Assembly (NCBI GenBank): GCA_015057115.1
Contig: SVEZ01000014.1
Coordinates: 37,460-101,459 of the forward strand
Origin: Lachnospiraceae bacterium
GTDB lineage: Bacteria; Bacillota; Clostridia; Lachnospirales; Lachnospiraceae
Direction of reading: 5' to 3'
DNA: 64,000 nt
Position numbers and translations under genes: made by a program. The notes under the pieces were generated by a model. The model was not told the DNA's origin, ran no database searches, and was given only the letters and a program-made list of their open reading frames with translations. Shown here in pieces: positions 19,903 to 29,485 of the stretch; the stretch's first letter is position 1, and every line of letters starts with the position of its first letter.

Positions 19903-20783
19903 CAGTCCTCTCCTTTTTGTAAACCAGCGGCAAAGTCTGCAAGAACCTCCTTCACAATTGGAAGCAGCATCTTGGCAGTCATTCCCGGAAAGGCGTTGAC
20001 CTCACAAACCGTATAGTCTCCTTCCTCCTGTCCGTAAAGAAGATCAATTCCAAGCAGTGGAAGATCAAACAATCTGGAAATCTTCTCACAATATGCAATG
20101 GTCTCCGGATTCAGTTCCACCTTGTCCACCGTTCCGCCTGCGTGAACATTGGACTTAAACTCCTTCTCATCGCCGCTCTTGCGCTGCATGGAAAAAAAGT
20201 ATTTGTTTTTCGCAAGCACCACACGCAAATCGGTACCTCTGGAAGAAGATATGAATTCCTGCGCATTGTATGTTGTTCCATAGGTAAGTTCTGTAAGGTA
20301 CCGGTCAAGCTGCTCTTCATTCTCGATTAAATCCACACCCTGACCTCCGTAACCGTTGTCCTTTTTGATAATAAAAGGATAGGAAAATCTGCTGGTAAGG
20401 CTTTCCTTGTCCACCTTATCAAAAAAGAGAAATGTCTTCGGTACTTTGATGCCGTTGGCTGCAAGTCTCTGATAAGTAAGGGACTTGCTTCTGGCAACTG
20501 CATATTCTTCAAAATTAATAAGACTCTTCGAGCCGGCTGCCATTAAGGCTTTCTCGATGGTGAAGGAATCTGTATTGCTGAAAATCGGCCAAAAGGCATC
20601 CGGTGCCTTCATCACCTTCCCATTATATGTAATGGAAATTGTATCCCCCACCTCAATCTCTATTCCTGCCCGGTCCAGCAGAACCACCTCTGCTCCCGGC
20701 AAAAGCTCTTTTACCTTCTCCGGTGAACCATACATCTCAAAATCAGAGTCATTTACATTCGTCAGTAATGCCCAAATAGTCAT
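19902..20783 (-). CDS. ATP-grasp ligase, RimK-like
   Basis: YPFIIKKDNGYGGQGVDLIENEEQLDRY, SSRGTDLRVVLA, EFKSNVHAGGTVD, CEVNAFPGMTA. Confidence 0.82.
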   Translation of the reverse strand: MTIWALLTNVNDSDFEMYGSPEKVKELLPGAEVVLLDRAGIEIEVGDTISITYNGKVMKAPDAFWPIFSNTDSFTIEKALMAAGSKSLINFEEYAVARSKSLTYQRLAANGIKVPKTFLFFDKVDKESLTSRFSYPFIIKKDNGYGGQGVDLIENEEQLDRYLTELTYGTTYNAQEFISSSRGTDLRVVLAKNKYFFSMQRKSGDEKEFKSNVHAGGTVDKVELNPETIAYCEKISRLFDLPLLGIDLLYGQEEGDYTVCEVNAFPGMTAKMLLPIVKEVLADFAAGLQKGED

Positions 20784-20829
20784 CGCTTCATCCTCCCAAT
20801 AATCTATAATACTGTCAGCATAACCGGTG

Positions 20830-22158
20830 TTATCTGCCTATTTCCTCTACAAACGCATTCACTACACTTTCCATGATTACGTCCGGATATTTCTTCTGCA
20901 TAGCCACCAGTGCATCTGCCATTTCCTCCAGCGAGTCAAAACCTGTAATTACCACGTCTGTGATTTTCAAATATGTGACAACGCTCATCACGTGTGGCTC
21001 TTTACTAATCTTCTCCACGGTTTCCATGGATGTCTCAGGCAACTTAAACTGACAGGCGTACTTCAGATTCTTTCGGTCGCTGTAGTTCTTCCCGCCGTGT
21101 TCCACCTGCTCCAAATAAATATCATACGGATAGCGCTCCTGTGAAGCAGTGGTCAGCAGTGTCATTCCGGACCATCTGGAATTAATCTCAAGGATGTACC
21201 ATTCGCCATCCACGAAAATCACATCAATCTGCAGCGTTCCTGAAAAATCCATTACATTGGCAAGTCTTTCCAGTTCCTTCTGCAGCTCCTCCACATGGTA
21301 CTTCTCATCCAGAATTGGTCCATATTTGATGGTCGCTGCACCCAGCGGATCATTCACCCCACTGGAAGCTGTATTGAAAAGACGATACGGTGGGGTAACA
21401 TAGTAATGTCCCTTCGCACCGTGTACCTCCGTACCGAATTCCTCACCTTTGATAAACTGCTCCACAATTACATCCTCTGTATTCTTTTCGGACAGCAGGT
21501 ATTCTTCTGCATCTTCATAGGATTTTGCAATATGGATTCCCATGGAAGCAGAACCGGTAGTACTCTTGATTACAACCGGCATCTCCATATCCTTCACCTG
21601 CTGCAGGATGTACTCTGTATACAGATTACAGGAGGCACCCTGCACCTGTGCGAAAAACAAATCATGATGCACATACAAATCCTTCGGGCACCGGAAACCA
21701 TTGGCTTCAAATACCTGATGGGTTCTCCATTTATCGAAAGTATCCAGAGCGGTCTTGATCGAATAGCAGATTGTCTCAATACCGCGTTTTTGCAGCTGCT
21801 CAGCGATTCCTGCATCACGCAGACCGTTCCAGTCATAACCTCTTGCCGGTCCCGGCATACCAATTACAAGATCCGGCTTAAGGCTGGTGATTTTCTCCAC
21901 AAAATCCTCAAGGCTGGCCTCCATTTCCATCTCCACGACCTTCACCTTTTCCGGATACTGCACCACGGCCCCATCCTTGATATCCAAATAGTATCTGCCG
22001 GATAATTGCGCAACAAGAGTAATCTCATAATCCGGATATTTCTCTGCAACCGCATCCCACTGCTCAGCCCATTTTGGAAAAACCGTACATGTCAACGCCG
22101 ATTGATCCCGTAATCTTGAATTACTGGTGTATAGTACTATTTTTTTCATAATTTTCAC
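20830..22158 (-). CDS. ATP-grasp domain ligase (carbamoyl-phosphate synthase / D-Ala ligase-like fold)
   Basis: MPVVIKSTTGSASMGIHIAKSYEDAEEYL, VIVEQFIKGEEFGTEVHG, GTLQIDVIFVDGEWYILEINSRWSGMT. GTG start at 22158 after AGGGG. Confidence 0.8.
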   Translation of the reverse strand: MKIMKKIVLYTSNSRLRDQSALTCTVFPKWAEQWDAVAEKYPDYEITLVAQLSGRYYLDIKDGAVVQYPEKVKVVEMEMEASLEDFVEKITSLKPDLVIGMPGPARGYDWNGLRDAGIAEQLQKRGIETICYSIKTALDTFDKWRTHQVFEANGFRCPKDLYVHHDLFFAQVQGASCNLYTEYILQQVKDMEMPVVIKSTTGSASMGIHIAKSYEDAEEYLLSEKNTEDVIVEQFIKGEEFGTEVHGAKGHYYVTPPYRLFNTASSGVNDPLGAATIKYGPILDEKYHVEELQKELERLANVMDFSGTLQIDVIFVDGEWYILEINSRWSGMTLLTTASQERYPYDIYLEQVEHGGKNYSDRKNLKYACQFKLPETSMETVEKISKEPHVMSVVTYLKITDVVITGFDSLEEMADALVAMQKKYPDVIMESVVNAFVEEIGR

Positions 22159-22244
22159 TTATGCCCCTGGCATATTCTCCTCTCTGTGATTCTTTTCATA
22201 TTGTTTCATCCCGCCCCAAGGTATCGGGGGTATTTTCCTCTGTC

Positions 22245-23432
22245 TTACCAATCAATCGAACCAATCCACTCCTTGATATGGGGTAAAAGATTGGCTTTCG
22301 CATCCTGAACACTGGCCTCTATGATTTCCTGCGGTGCACCTGCTCCAACCACAGGTGCAAGAGCCACTTTCAGTTTGGAGAAGAAACGAATCTGCTTGTC
22401 AATTCTTGCAATTTCCTCCTGTGACTTTCCTACAAAGTATTTTTGAAGGAGAGCCGTCCATAATCTCTTAATGGTCTCTACCGGCATTCCCGTATGTACC
22501 ACCGCATATTCCGGATTTAACTCCACAAGGTTAGCCTGGGTAGCTGCAGTTGCAAGGAAATCGAAAATCGGGTGTCCGTAGCTGACATCCCCCATATCAA
22601 TCATAATGAGCTCACCCTGCTGTACCATAATATTCCGCACATGAAAATCTCCGTGAATCAGCGTATCCCTGTCCGGAACACTTCTGACCAGGCTTCGGAT
22701 CTGCTCTAATTCTTCCGGTGTATACCAGTCTTTACAGCCGTCAATATAGCCGTCATAGATATCCTTTACAGAGGGAAAATCCTTCCCCTCCACCCGGGTC
22801 TGATGGAAGGTCTTATACAGAGCCACATATTCATCTGCGTACTCCTCAAACCGGTCCATATGCTCATTAATAACTGCTGCCAGAGATACCGCATCCAGCA
22901 TTTCAAAAACCACGCCTTTGCATTCTCCCACCTCTACCACGTCAAAAGTAATTGCTGTTGGAATTCCTTTTACAAAAGCTCTTTGTGCCAGATCCCGCTC
23001 TCTTTTAATGTCTTCCATTCTGGTCTGCGGAAGATAAACCTTCACAATACTGTCCTTGGTCAACTGGTACACCTGCCCGTTGGCACCCTGTCCAATCTTC
23101 TCACATCCTTCAATGGATATGGACCTGAGTTTCCGATGTACGTCAAGAATATCCGCAAACCCCGTTATTTCAAATATTTCCATAACCTCCAAAGACAGAT
23201 TCACGATACCAATCTTCTGTTTTTCCTTTTTCTGCAACCGGAGAAGGCCTCGCAGACCGGCACTGGATATATAATCCATTTTCTCCCCGTCTAAAACAAA
23301 AGTTCCCTGGGGATGCGCTTCCCTAAGCTCATTTAAAGCATCATACAGTTCCTCGGCATTCGTTGCATCCACTCTCCCCGACACGCTGGCCAAAAGTTCT
23401 TCCTCTGAAGCATTTATCAAGTTCACTTCCAT
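22245..23432 (-). CDS. STAS-domain / APH-like phosphotransferase fusion protein
   Basis: N-terminal STAS-like segment (VSGRVDATNAEELYDAL...LDGEKMDYISSAGLRGLLRL), C-terminal kinase-like fold with DTLIHGDFHVRNIMVQQGELIMIDMGDVSYGHPIFDF. ATG 23432 with AGGAGG. Confidence 0.8.
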   Translation of the reverse strand: MEVNLINASEEELLASVSGRVDATNAEELYDALNELREAHPQGTFVLDGEKMDYISSAGLRGLLRLQKKEKQKIGIVNLSLEVMEIFEITGFADILDVHRKLRSISIEGCEKIGQGANGQVYQLTKDSIVKVYLPQTRMEDIKRERDLAQRAFVKGIPTAITFDVVEVGECKGVVFEMLDAVSLAAVINEHMDRFEEYADEYVALYKTFHQTRVEGKDFPSVKDIYDGYIDGCKDWYTPEELEQIRSLVRSVPDRDTLIHGDFHVRNIMVQQGELIMIDMGDVSYGHPIFDFLATAATQANLVELNPEYAVVHTGMPVETIKRLWTALLQKYFVGKSQEEIARIDKQIRFFSKLKVALAPVVGAGAPQEIIEASVQDAKANLLPHIKEWIGSIDW

Positions 23433-23600
23433 ATGTTTTCCTCCTGAAATACTAGTTTCCACGCCTTTTAAACGTCTCAACAAAAATGATTTCTAATTCT
23501 TTCCTTCATACTTTATATATTATCAGTCACTTGAAAAATCTGTAAATACGCTTTCGCAAAATTACAACAATTTTTCACATTTAAAGCCCTGCCATTAAAA

Positions 23601-23623
23601 AAAGGCCGTGAAATCACGACCTT
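23601..23623 (-). terminator. Rho-independent terminator after the fic gene
   Basis: AAAGGTCGTGATTTCACGGCCTTTTTTT on the minus strand. Confidence 0.75.
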
Positions 23624-23635
23624 TATCATATACCG

Positions 23636-24244
23636 CTATTTATCCACCAGACACGCCTTTATTGCCTCTTCCATTTTCTCATACCTGCACATGGCTGCAT
23701 CAATACTTGCCAGACGCATCTGTTCATAACTGCAATGGGAAAACTGCAGTTCAAAAGTGCCTCCATTCTTGCATAACTGCTCCAGATACTGGCGCTGCGC
23801 CCTTCCGTTTCCTTCCCGGAAGGGATGAATCATATTAATCTCCCCCAGGTAATAAGCCAGACGGTTCGCCATGGTGGGCACATCCCGAATATCTTTCAGG
23901 CAATTTTCCTTCTTAAGCTGACGATACAGTATATCAAAGTTTTCCTCTATATATGGATAAAAGCAAAAATAGGTCCCCTTGGCGATATTCACATCCCGAA
24001 TCTTTCCTGCCCAATCATAAAGATCCCCAAAAAGAGCCTTATGTATCTGGCACAGGTGTTTCAGGGAAAAATCGCCGGTAACCCCCTTTTTTTCCAGCTC
24101 AAAGTAACGGACCATGGTCAGCTGCCGTTCCATGGCCAAAAGTTCCTCTTGAGAGGTGATATGCAGTTTGTTTTTAAGTACAGAAGTGCCGGGATAACAA
24201 TATTTATCATCCCGGCCACTGTCATAATTATAAGTCTCGTTCAT
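23636..24244 (-). CDS. Fic family protein (putative AMPylase toxin)
   Basis: Fic motif HPFREGNGRAQR; MNETYNYDSGRDDKYCYPGTSVLKNK N-terminus. Probable start 24244, just after the antitoxin stop. Confidence 0.88.
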   Translation of the reverse strand: MNETYNYDSGRDDKYCYPGTSVLKNKLHITSQEELLAMERQLTMVRYFELEKKGVTGDFSLKHLCQIHKALFGDLYDWAGKIRDVNIAKGTYFCFYPYIEENFDILYRQLKKENCLKDIRDVPTMANRLAYYLGEINMIHPFREGNGRAQRQYLEQLCKNGGTFELQFSHCSYEQMRLASIDAAMCRYEKMEEAIKACLVDK

Positions 24245-24245
24245 A

Positions 24246-24422
24246 CTAAGCAATATTACTGTTACTGGTGAGGCTGCTGCGAATAATCTCTGCAACTACC
24301 TGGTCAGCGCTCTTGGTTCCTTTCAAAACTGCAATTCCACGAAGACGATCCATCTCGCTCATGGAAAGGTTCTCCATCTCGAAAGAACCACGAACATTGT
24401 TTACGATCTGCTCGACGGTCAT
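24246..24422 (-). CDS. VbhA-like Fic antitoxin (58 aa; not in the supplied ORF track)
   Basis: Translated by hand: MTVEQIVNNVRGSFEMENLSMSEMDRLRGIAVLKGTKSADQVVAEIIRSSLTSNSNIA*. Contains SFEMEN, matching the inhibitory [S/T]xxxE[G/N] motif of Fic antitoxins; preceded by AAGGTGAAGC. Confidence 0.8.
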   Translation of the reverse strand: MTVEQIVNNVRGSFEMENLSMSEMDRLRGIAVLKGTKSADQVVAEIIRSSLTSNSNIA

Positions 24423-24646
24423 GCTTCACCTTGCCTTTCTACAAACATACGATTTTTGACAACTATATTTTATCATAAAAGCAATGAAATTGCAACATGC
24501 AGCCTCCATTCATTTTTTTGCAATATTCACAATTATTATACAATTATTTTGTCCATTAGTTTTTGTTATACAGATTGTTTTTTTTTTGCCAATCTATGAT
24601 ACAATAGCAATTGCATAAAAATATATAAAGAAGAGAGGAGTAACGA

Positions 24647-27025
24647 ATGAAACAATTCAGAAAACTCAGCGCACTGCTTCTGGCATTAGCGCTGGTGCTC
24701 AGCCTTGTCGCACAGCCAACGATTAGCGCAAAGGCTGCCACCAAATCCAAAAAACTGGTGATTTCTGTATCCAAGACCATCACCAAAGGTGACTCCGGTA
24801 AGGTCACCATCAAGAACCTGAAAAAAGGACAGAAGGTCAGCGTTGCCATCAAGAATAAGAAAATTCTTAAAGCATCCAAAACCACCTTCATTATGGGAAA
24901 AGCAGGTACTGCAACCGTTAACCTGAAAGCAATGAAAATCGGTAAAACCACCGTTGCCGTTAAGGTTAGCACCAAAGCAAAAGGTAGCTGGAATCGAGTT
25001 GCCAATAAAGCTTTTACCGTTAAGGTCGTAAAGAAGGCACCTGCACCTAGTGCAGACAACGACATTGCAGACCGACTTGCAGTTGAAAAACCATGGCTTA
25101 ACTCCAGTGTTGGAGACGCGGTAAACAGAGGATATAATCCGGATTTAAAGGATGACTTCTATACTGCTGCCAACTACGAGAAATTAAAAACCATGCAGCT
25201 TGATCCGACTCACATGGTAGAAGGAACCTTCTATCAGGTTGATTATGACGTTGAAAATGACAGAATGAAGCTTCTTGAAGACAAGTCTCTCACCGGTCAC
25301 GACGCAGAGCTTGTAAGAAACTTATATGCATTATATCTTGATTGGGACGGCAGAAACAAAGTTGGTCTCAGCAAGGCAAAACCGGTCGTTGACAGAATCG
25401 CAGCCCTTAAAAACATCGACGACTTAACCAAATATTTCTTGTCTAAGGATTGCGTTACCGGAATCTCAGGCGAAGGTGTAACCGTAGATATGGCTGACAG
25501 TTCCAAATATACCGTAGCTGTTAACAGCACCAGCCTTACCTTAGGTGATTCCGCAGAGTACAAGAACCGTACTTCATACGGAAATATGATTGCTAACTAC
25601 TACAACAAAGTTGCGTCTTATATGTTGGGCAGATTTGGTTACAGTGAAGACCAGATCAAGGACCTTTTTGCAAAGAGAGACGCTTTCGAAACCAAGATTG
25701 CATCTTCTATTTATACTGATGAAGAATCAAACATGATGGAGAACAGCGAATTCATCCATCCTTACACCTTAGAGGAATTAAGAAAAGCTTCTCCGGTTTT
25801 CCCGATTGCAGATATACTTGTTGCAGAGGGAATGGGTGACTCCAAGTCCTACAACGTATACGAGCCAAATTGGTTAAAGAAAATCAACGAGCTTTATACC
25901 GACGAAAACTTCGAAGGAATTAAAGCATATCTTCTTATCAACGTAGCTCGTAGCTTTATCAGTACTACAGATGAAGAGGCTTTCCGTAAAGCTCAGGAAC
26001 TTAGCAACGAGGTTAACGGTGTATCCCAGAGTGATCCGGATGAAAAGCTGGCTCTTTCCAAGACCCGCTCCATGTTAGGAACCTGTGTCGCTAAAATGTA
26101 CGTTCAGAAATATTCTTCTGCAAAGGTTAAGAAGGACATCACCGATATGTGCGAGATTATCCGTGACTCTTACCGCACCATCATTAAGAGTCAGGACTGG
26201 ATGTCTGATACCACCAAAGAAAAAGCATTGGAGAAACTGGAAGCAATTCGCGTAAATGCAGTATATCCTGACAAATGGACCGACTATTCCGGTTTAACCT
26301 TCAAATCCAAAGCTCAGGGCGGAACTTATCAGGAAGCTCTTGACGCAATCGGTGACTTTAACATGAAGCAGATGTTAAAATGCATCAACCAGTCTGTTGA
26401 TAAGACTGCATGGGTTACCGAAGAAGTGGATGAAGTAAATGCTTACTACTATCCATTGGATAACTCCATTAATATTATTGCAGGAATTTTAAACGGCGAT
26501 CTCTATAACGAGAATATGTCCTTAGAAGAAAAGTTCGGAAAGATTGGTTATGTTATCGGACACGAAATGTCTCACGCTTTTGATAACAGCGGCGCTCAGT
26601 TTGACAAAGACGGAAACGCCAAAGGTTGGTGGACCGACGAAGATTATGCAAGCTTTAAGGCAAGATCCAAAAAGCTGATTAACTACTATGACAGCATGGT
26701 TATGTTTGACGGTTCCAAATACAGCGGAGCTTTAGTACAGGGCGAAGCAATTGCGGATATGGGCGGAATGAAGGCCGTATTAACCTACGCAAAGACCCAG
26801 CCAAACTTTGACTATGACAAATTCTTCAAAGCAGCAGCTGATACATGGTGCAGTATTTCCAATACCGCTTACGAACAGATGAGAATCGCAAGAGACTCCC
26901 ATCCGTTGAACTTCTTAAGAGTCAATACCGTAGTTCAGCAGTTCGACGAATTCTACGAAACCTACAACATCAAGAAAGGTGACGGAATGTATCTGGCACC
27001 GGAAGATCGGGTTGCAGTATGGTAA
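24647..27025 (+). CDS. M13 family (neprilysin-like) secreted zinc metallopeptidase with N-terminal Ig-like region
   Basis: Signal peptide; IGYVIGHEMSHAFDNSGAQFDKDGN (HExxH) and GEAIADMGGMKA; N-terminal KKLVISVSKTITKGDSGKVTIKNLKKGQKV region resembles bacterial Ig-like repeats. Confidence 0.9.
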   Translation: MKQFRKLSALLLALALVLSLVAQPTISAKAATKSKKLVISVSKTITKGDSGKVTIKNLKKGQKVSVAIKNKKILKASKTTFIMGKAGTATVNLKAMKIGKTTVAVKVSTKAKGSWNRVANKAFTVKVVKKAPAPSADNDIADRLAVEKPWLNSSVGDAVNRGYNPDLKDDFYTAANYEKLKTMQLDPTHMVEGTFYQVDYDVENDRMKLLEDKSLTGHDAELVRNLYALYLDWDGRNKVGLSKAKPVVDRIAALKNIDDLTKYFLSKDCVTGISGEGVTVDMADSSKYTVAVNSTSLTLGDSAEYKNRTSYGNMIANYYNKVASYMLGRFGYSEDQIKDLFAKRDAFETKIASSIYTDEESNMMENSEFIHPYTLEELRKASPVFPIADILVAEGMGDSKSYNVYEPNWLKKINELYTDENFEGIKAYLLINVARSFISTTDEEAFRKAQELSNEVNGVSQSDPDEKLALSKTRSMLGTCVAKMYVQKYSSAKVKKDITDMCEIIRDSYRTIIKSQDWMSDTTKEKALEKLEAIRVNAVYPDKWTDYSGLTFKSKAQGGTYQEALDAIGDFNMKQMLKCINQSVDKTAWVTEEVDEVNAYYYPLDNSINIIAGILNGDLYNENMSLEEKFGKIGYVIGHEMSHAFDNSGAQFDKDGNAKGWWTDEDYASFKARSKKLINYYDSMVMFDGSKYSGALVQGEAIADMGGMKAVLTYAKTQPNFDYDKFFKAAADTWCSISNTAYEQMRIARDSHPLNFLRVNTVVQQFDEFYETYNIKKGDGMYLAPEDRVAVW

Positions 27026-27060
27026 AGCGTACTCGTAAACAGAGTATCACATGCAATTTA

Positions 27061-27093
27061 AAACGACGGGCACAAAATGTGTCCGTCGTTTTT
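27061..27093 (+). terminator. Rho-independent terminator
   Basis: AACGACGGGCACA-aaa-TGTGTCCGTCGTTTTT. Confidence 0.85.
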
Positions 27094-27098
27094 ATATC

Positions 27099-28109
27099 TT
27101 ATAAAATAATCACTCCATGGTCTTTGGCATACCGGATATCTTCTTCCGGCCAGAAGGAACATTGCACCTCACCAATATGACACTTGCGTAAGAAAAACAT
27201 ACAAATTCGGCTTTGTCCGATTCCACCTCCAATGGTATAAGGCAATTCCTTGTTCAGAACCGCTTTCTGGAAAGGAAGTTCTGCCCGCTCTTTACAACCC
27301 GCTTTTTCCAGCTGGATTAAAAGGCTTTTCTCATCCACTCGGATTCCCATGGAAGAAAGTTCCAGGGAAATATCATTTACGGGATAATATACAATAATAT
27401 CCCCATTTAATTTCCAATCATCATAATCCGGCGCTCTGCCGTCATGCTTCTTTCCGGATGCCAACACGTCACCAATCTTCATGAGAAAAATTGCTCCGTA
27501 TTTTTTTGCCGCCTCGTATTCCCGCTCATTAGGGGTTAAACCCGGATAGGCATCCTCTAACTCCTGAGTTGTCAAAAAATGAATGTCTTCCGGCAAAATA
27601 CAGGTCACATAATCATATGAATTTGCGATATATTTTTCCGTAACACGTAGTGCCGCGTAAACGCTTTTTACATACTTCCGAAGTGTTTCTTCATTCCGCT
27701 CTTCCTTCCGGATAATGCACTCCCAATCCCACTGATCCACATAAATGGAATGGATATTGTCCGTATCCTCATCCCGGCGAATAGCATTCATATCCGTATA
27801 AAGACCTTCGCCCACGCGAAAACCATATCTCCCCAAAGCCATACGCTTCCATTTTGCAAGAGAATGTACCACCTCCACTGCCTTATCATTCTGTTCTTTC
27901 ACGCCGAATGAAACAGGACGCTCCACGCCGTTTAAATTATCGTTCAAACCGGATTCCGGCGTTACAAATAGGGGTGCCGTTACACGATGCAGATTCAATT
28001 CTGCTGTTAGCTGTGCCTGAAAGAAATCCTTGATTTTCTTAATAGCAATCTGTGTTTCTTTCAAATCAAGGGGGGATTCATATCCCGCAGGAATAAATAG
28101 TTTACTCAT
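27099..28109 (-). CDS. asnA: Aspartate--ammonia ligase
   Basis: QTQIAIKKIKDFFQ-type N-terminus, LNGVERPVSF, SIYVDQWDWE and GGGIGQSRICMF. Confidence 0.93.
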   Translation of the reverse strand: MSKLFIPAGYESPLDLKETQIAIKKIKDFFQAQLTAELNLHRVTAPLFVTPESGLNDNLNGVERPVSFGVKEQNDKAVEVVHSLAKWKRMALGRYGFRVGEGLYTDMNAIRRDEDTDNIHSIYVDQWDWECIIRKEERNEETLRKYVKSVYAALRVTEKYIANSYDYVTCILPEDIHFLTTQELEDAYPGLTPNEREYEAAKKYGAIFLMKIGDVLASGKKHDGRAPDYDDWKLNGDIIVYYPVNDISLELSSMGIRVDEKSLLIQLEKAGCKERAELPFQKAVLNKELPYTIGGGIGQSRICMFFLRKCHIGEVQCSFWPEEDIRYAKDHGVIIL

Positions 28110-29299
28110 AGGCTGCCCTCCTCACTGCTTAGGATTTCCCAAATCCGATATCCGCACAGAAGCATAAATTTCTCCTGTGCATTATGATAATCAATTCCGG
28201 TAAGTTCTCTTATTTTGCCCAAACGATAGTTTAGGGTGTTACGATGTATAAAAAGTGCCTGGGCTGCGTTTGCAATGCCACAGTCATTTTCCAAAAACTG
28301 ATGAAGGGTCTCAAACAACTCCGATTCATTCTTTAAATCATACTCTTTTAAAATCTCAAGTCCCGGATGTAAATTACACAGTAGAATGTCCCTTTCTTTG
28401 CAAGACATTAGCAAATCATAGATGCTAACCTCTTTGTAGCTGCAGACCCTTTCTTCTTTTCGCAGCTGTTTGGCTATCTCACAGGTTCTTGCCGCCAGCT
28501 TCAATCCTTTATAGCTCTCGGATACATTCTCTGCCACCGGTCCGATTCCAATGCGTTCCACCATTCTTTCCAAGGGCGACGGAATCGTATGAAACTGTGA
28601 GGGTTCCAACCGAACCACCACACCAAAAATCTGTCGGTTCATTTCGATACACAGAATTCCGGGATATGCCTCCCGAATAGCATGCATTACAAATTCCATA
28701 TTTGCATCCTTCGGTTCCTGTAATGCAAAAGCCATACCATACAATTCCCTGGGAAATCGAAATCCGGAGGAGAGCAATCGTTCTTCTGCACGCTTTACAT
28801 CCCCTGTCTCAATCAGTTCTCGCACGGCTGTTTCCAACACATCGCCAAACAGTCTGTGAAATCCCTCGCTACGCTTTAAAACCTGTACCAATATTTCGCT
28901 AAATTCCGGCAAAACTCTTTCCTGAAAGGATTGTACCGGCTTCCGGTTATCCAATAGAATTAAATACCCTAGCAGATGTCCTTCGTATAAAAGCGCCGAT
29001 ACCAGCTTCTGCTCCTCCGATTGACTGCATTCTACCGCAAACACCTCATTATTGTCAATATTCTCATAGTCCGGAACCAGCTTTTTAATTGCCTGCACAA
29101 ATTCATAACTGCAAAATCCCTTCTTCACAATCTCTTTCCAGATGGGATCTGTTACCGGATAACTTTGAGAATGTGCCAACACACGGAATCCCTTATCCGT
29201 AACCACCAATGAGTGTTCCACATACTTTGCCATCTGATCCACTATCTCCCCGATATTTCCGCCTTCCAAAGCGGACTTGTAGATTTCCTTAATCTCCAT
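28106..29299 (-). CDS. PucR/CdaR-type transcriptional regulator
   Basis: C-terminal HTH: LENDCGIANAAQALFIHRNTLNYRLGKIRELTGID. Confidence 0.85.
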   Translation of the reverse strand: MEIKEIYKSALEGGNIGEIVDQMAKYVEHSLVVTDKGFRVLAHSQSYPVTDPIWKEIVKKGFCSYEFVQAIKKLVPDYENIDNNEVFAVECSQSEEQKLVSALLYEGHLLGYLILLDNRKPVQSFQERVLPEFSEILVQVLKRSEGFHRLFGDVLETAVRELIETGDVKRAEERLLSSGFRFPRELYGMAFALQEPKDANMEFVMHAIREAYPGILCIEMNRQIFGVVVRLEPSQFHTIPSPLERMVERIGIGPVAENVSESYKGLKLAARTCEIAKQLRKEERVCSYKEVSIYDLLMSCKERDILLCNLHPGLEILKEYDLKNESELFETLHQFLENDCGIANAAQALFIHRNTLNYRLGKIRELTGIDYHNAQEKFMLLCGYRIWEILSSEEGSL

Positions 29300-29434
29300 T
29301 TTCTTTCCCTTTGTGCTGAATGCACATACAATGTCTTAACTTTTTGTCTCGGTTACACCTTGCAACCGGGGCCAACTTCCTTCATAATAAGCATAGCATT
29401 TCTCATTGAGATACGCAAGGGATAGGATAAATTG

Positions 29435-29466
29435 AAAAAAGACATCCAAAACGGATGTCCTTTTTT
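29435..29466 (-). terminator. Rho-independent terminator of ddl
   Basis: Minus strand AAAAAAGGACATCCgttttGGATGTCTTTTTT. Confidence 0.85.
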
Positions 29467-29485
29467 CGTTATAAATATAGGATTT

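Noticed and set aside
24556-25065. 169-aa antisense ORF overlapping the M13 peptidase start
   Set aside because: Antisense to the signal peptide and Ig-like region. The apparent hydrophobic repeats mirror the Lys/Ala-rich coding strand.
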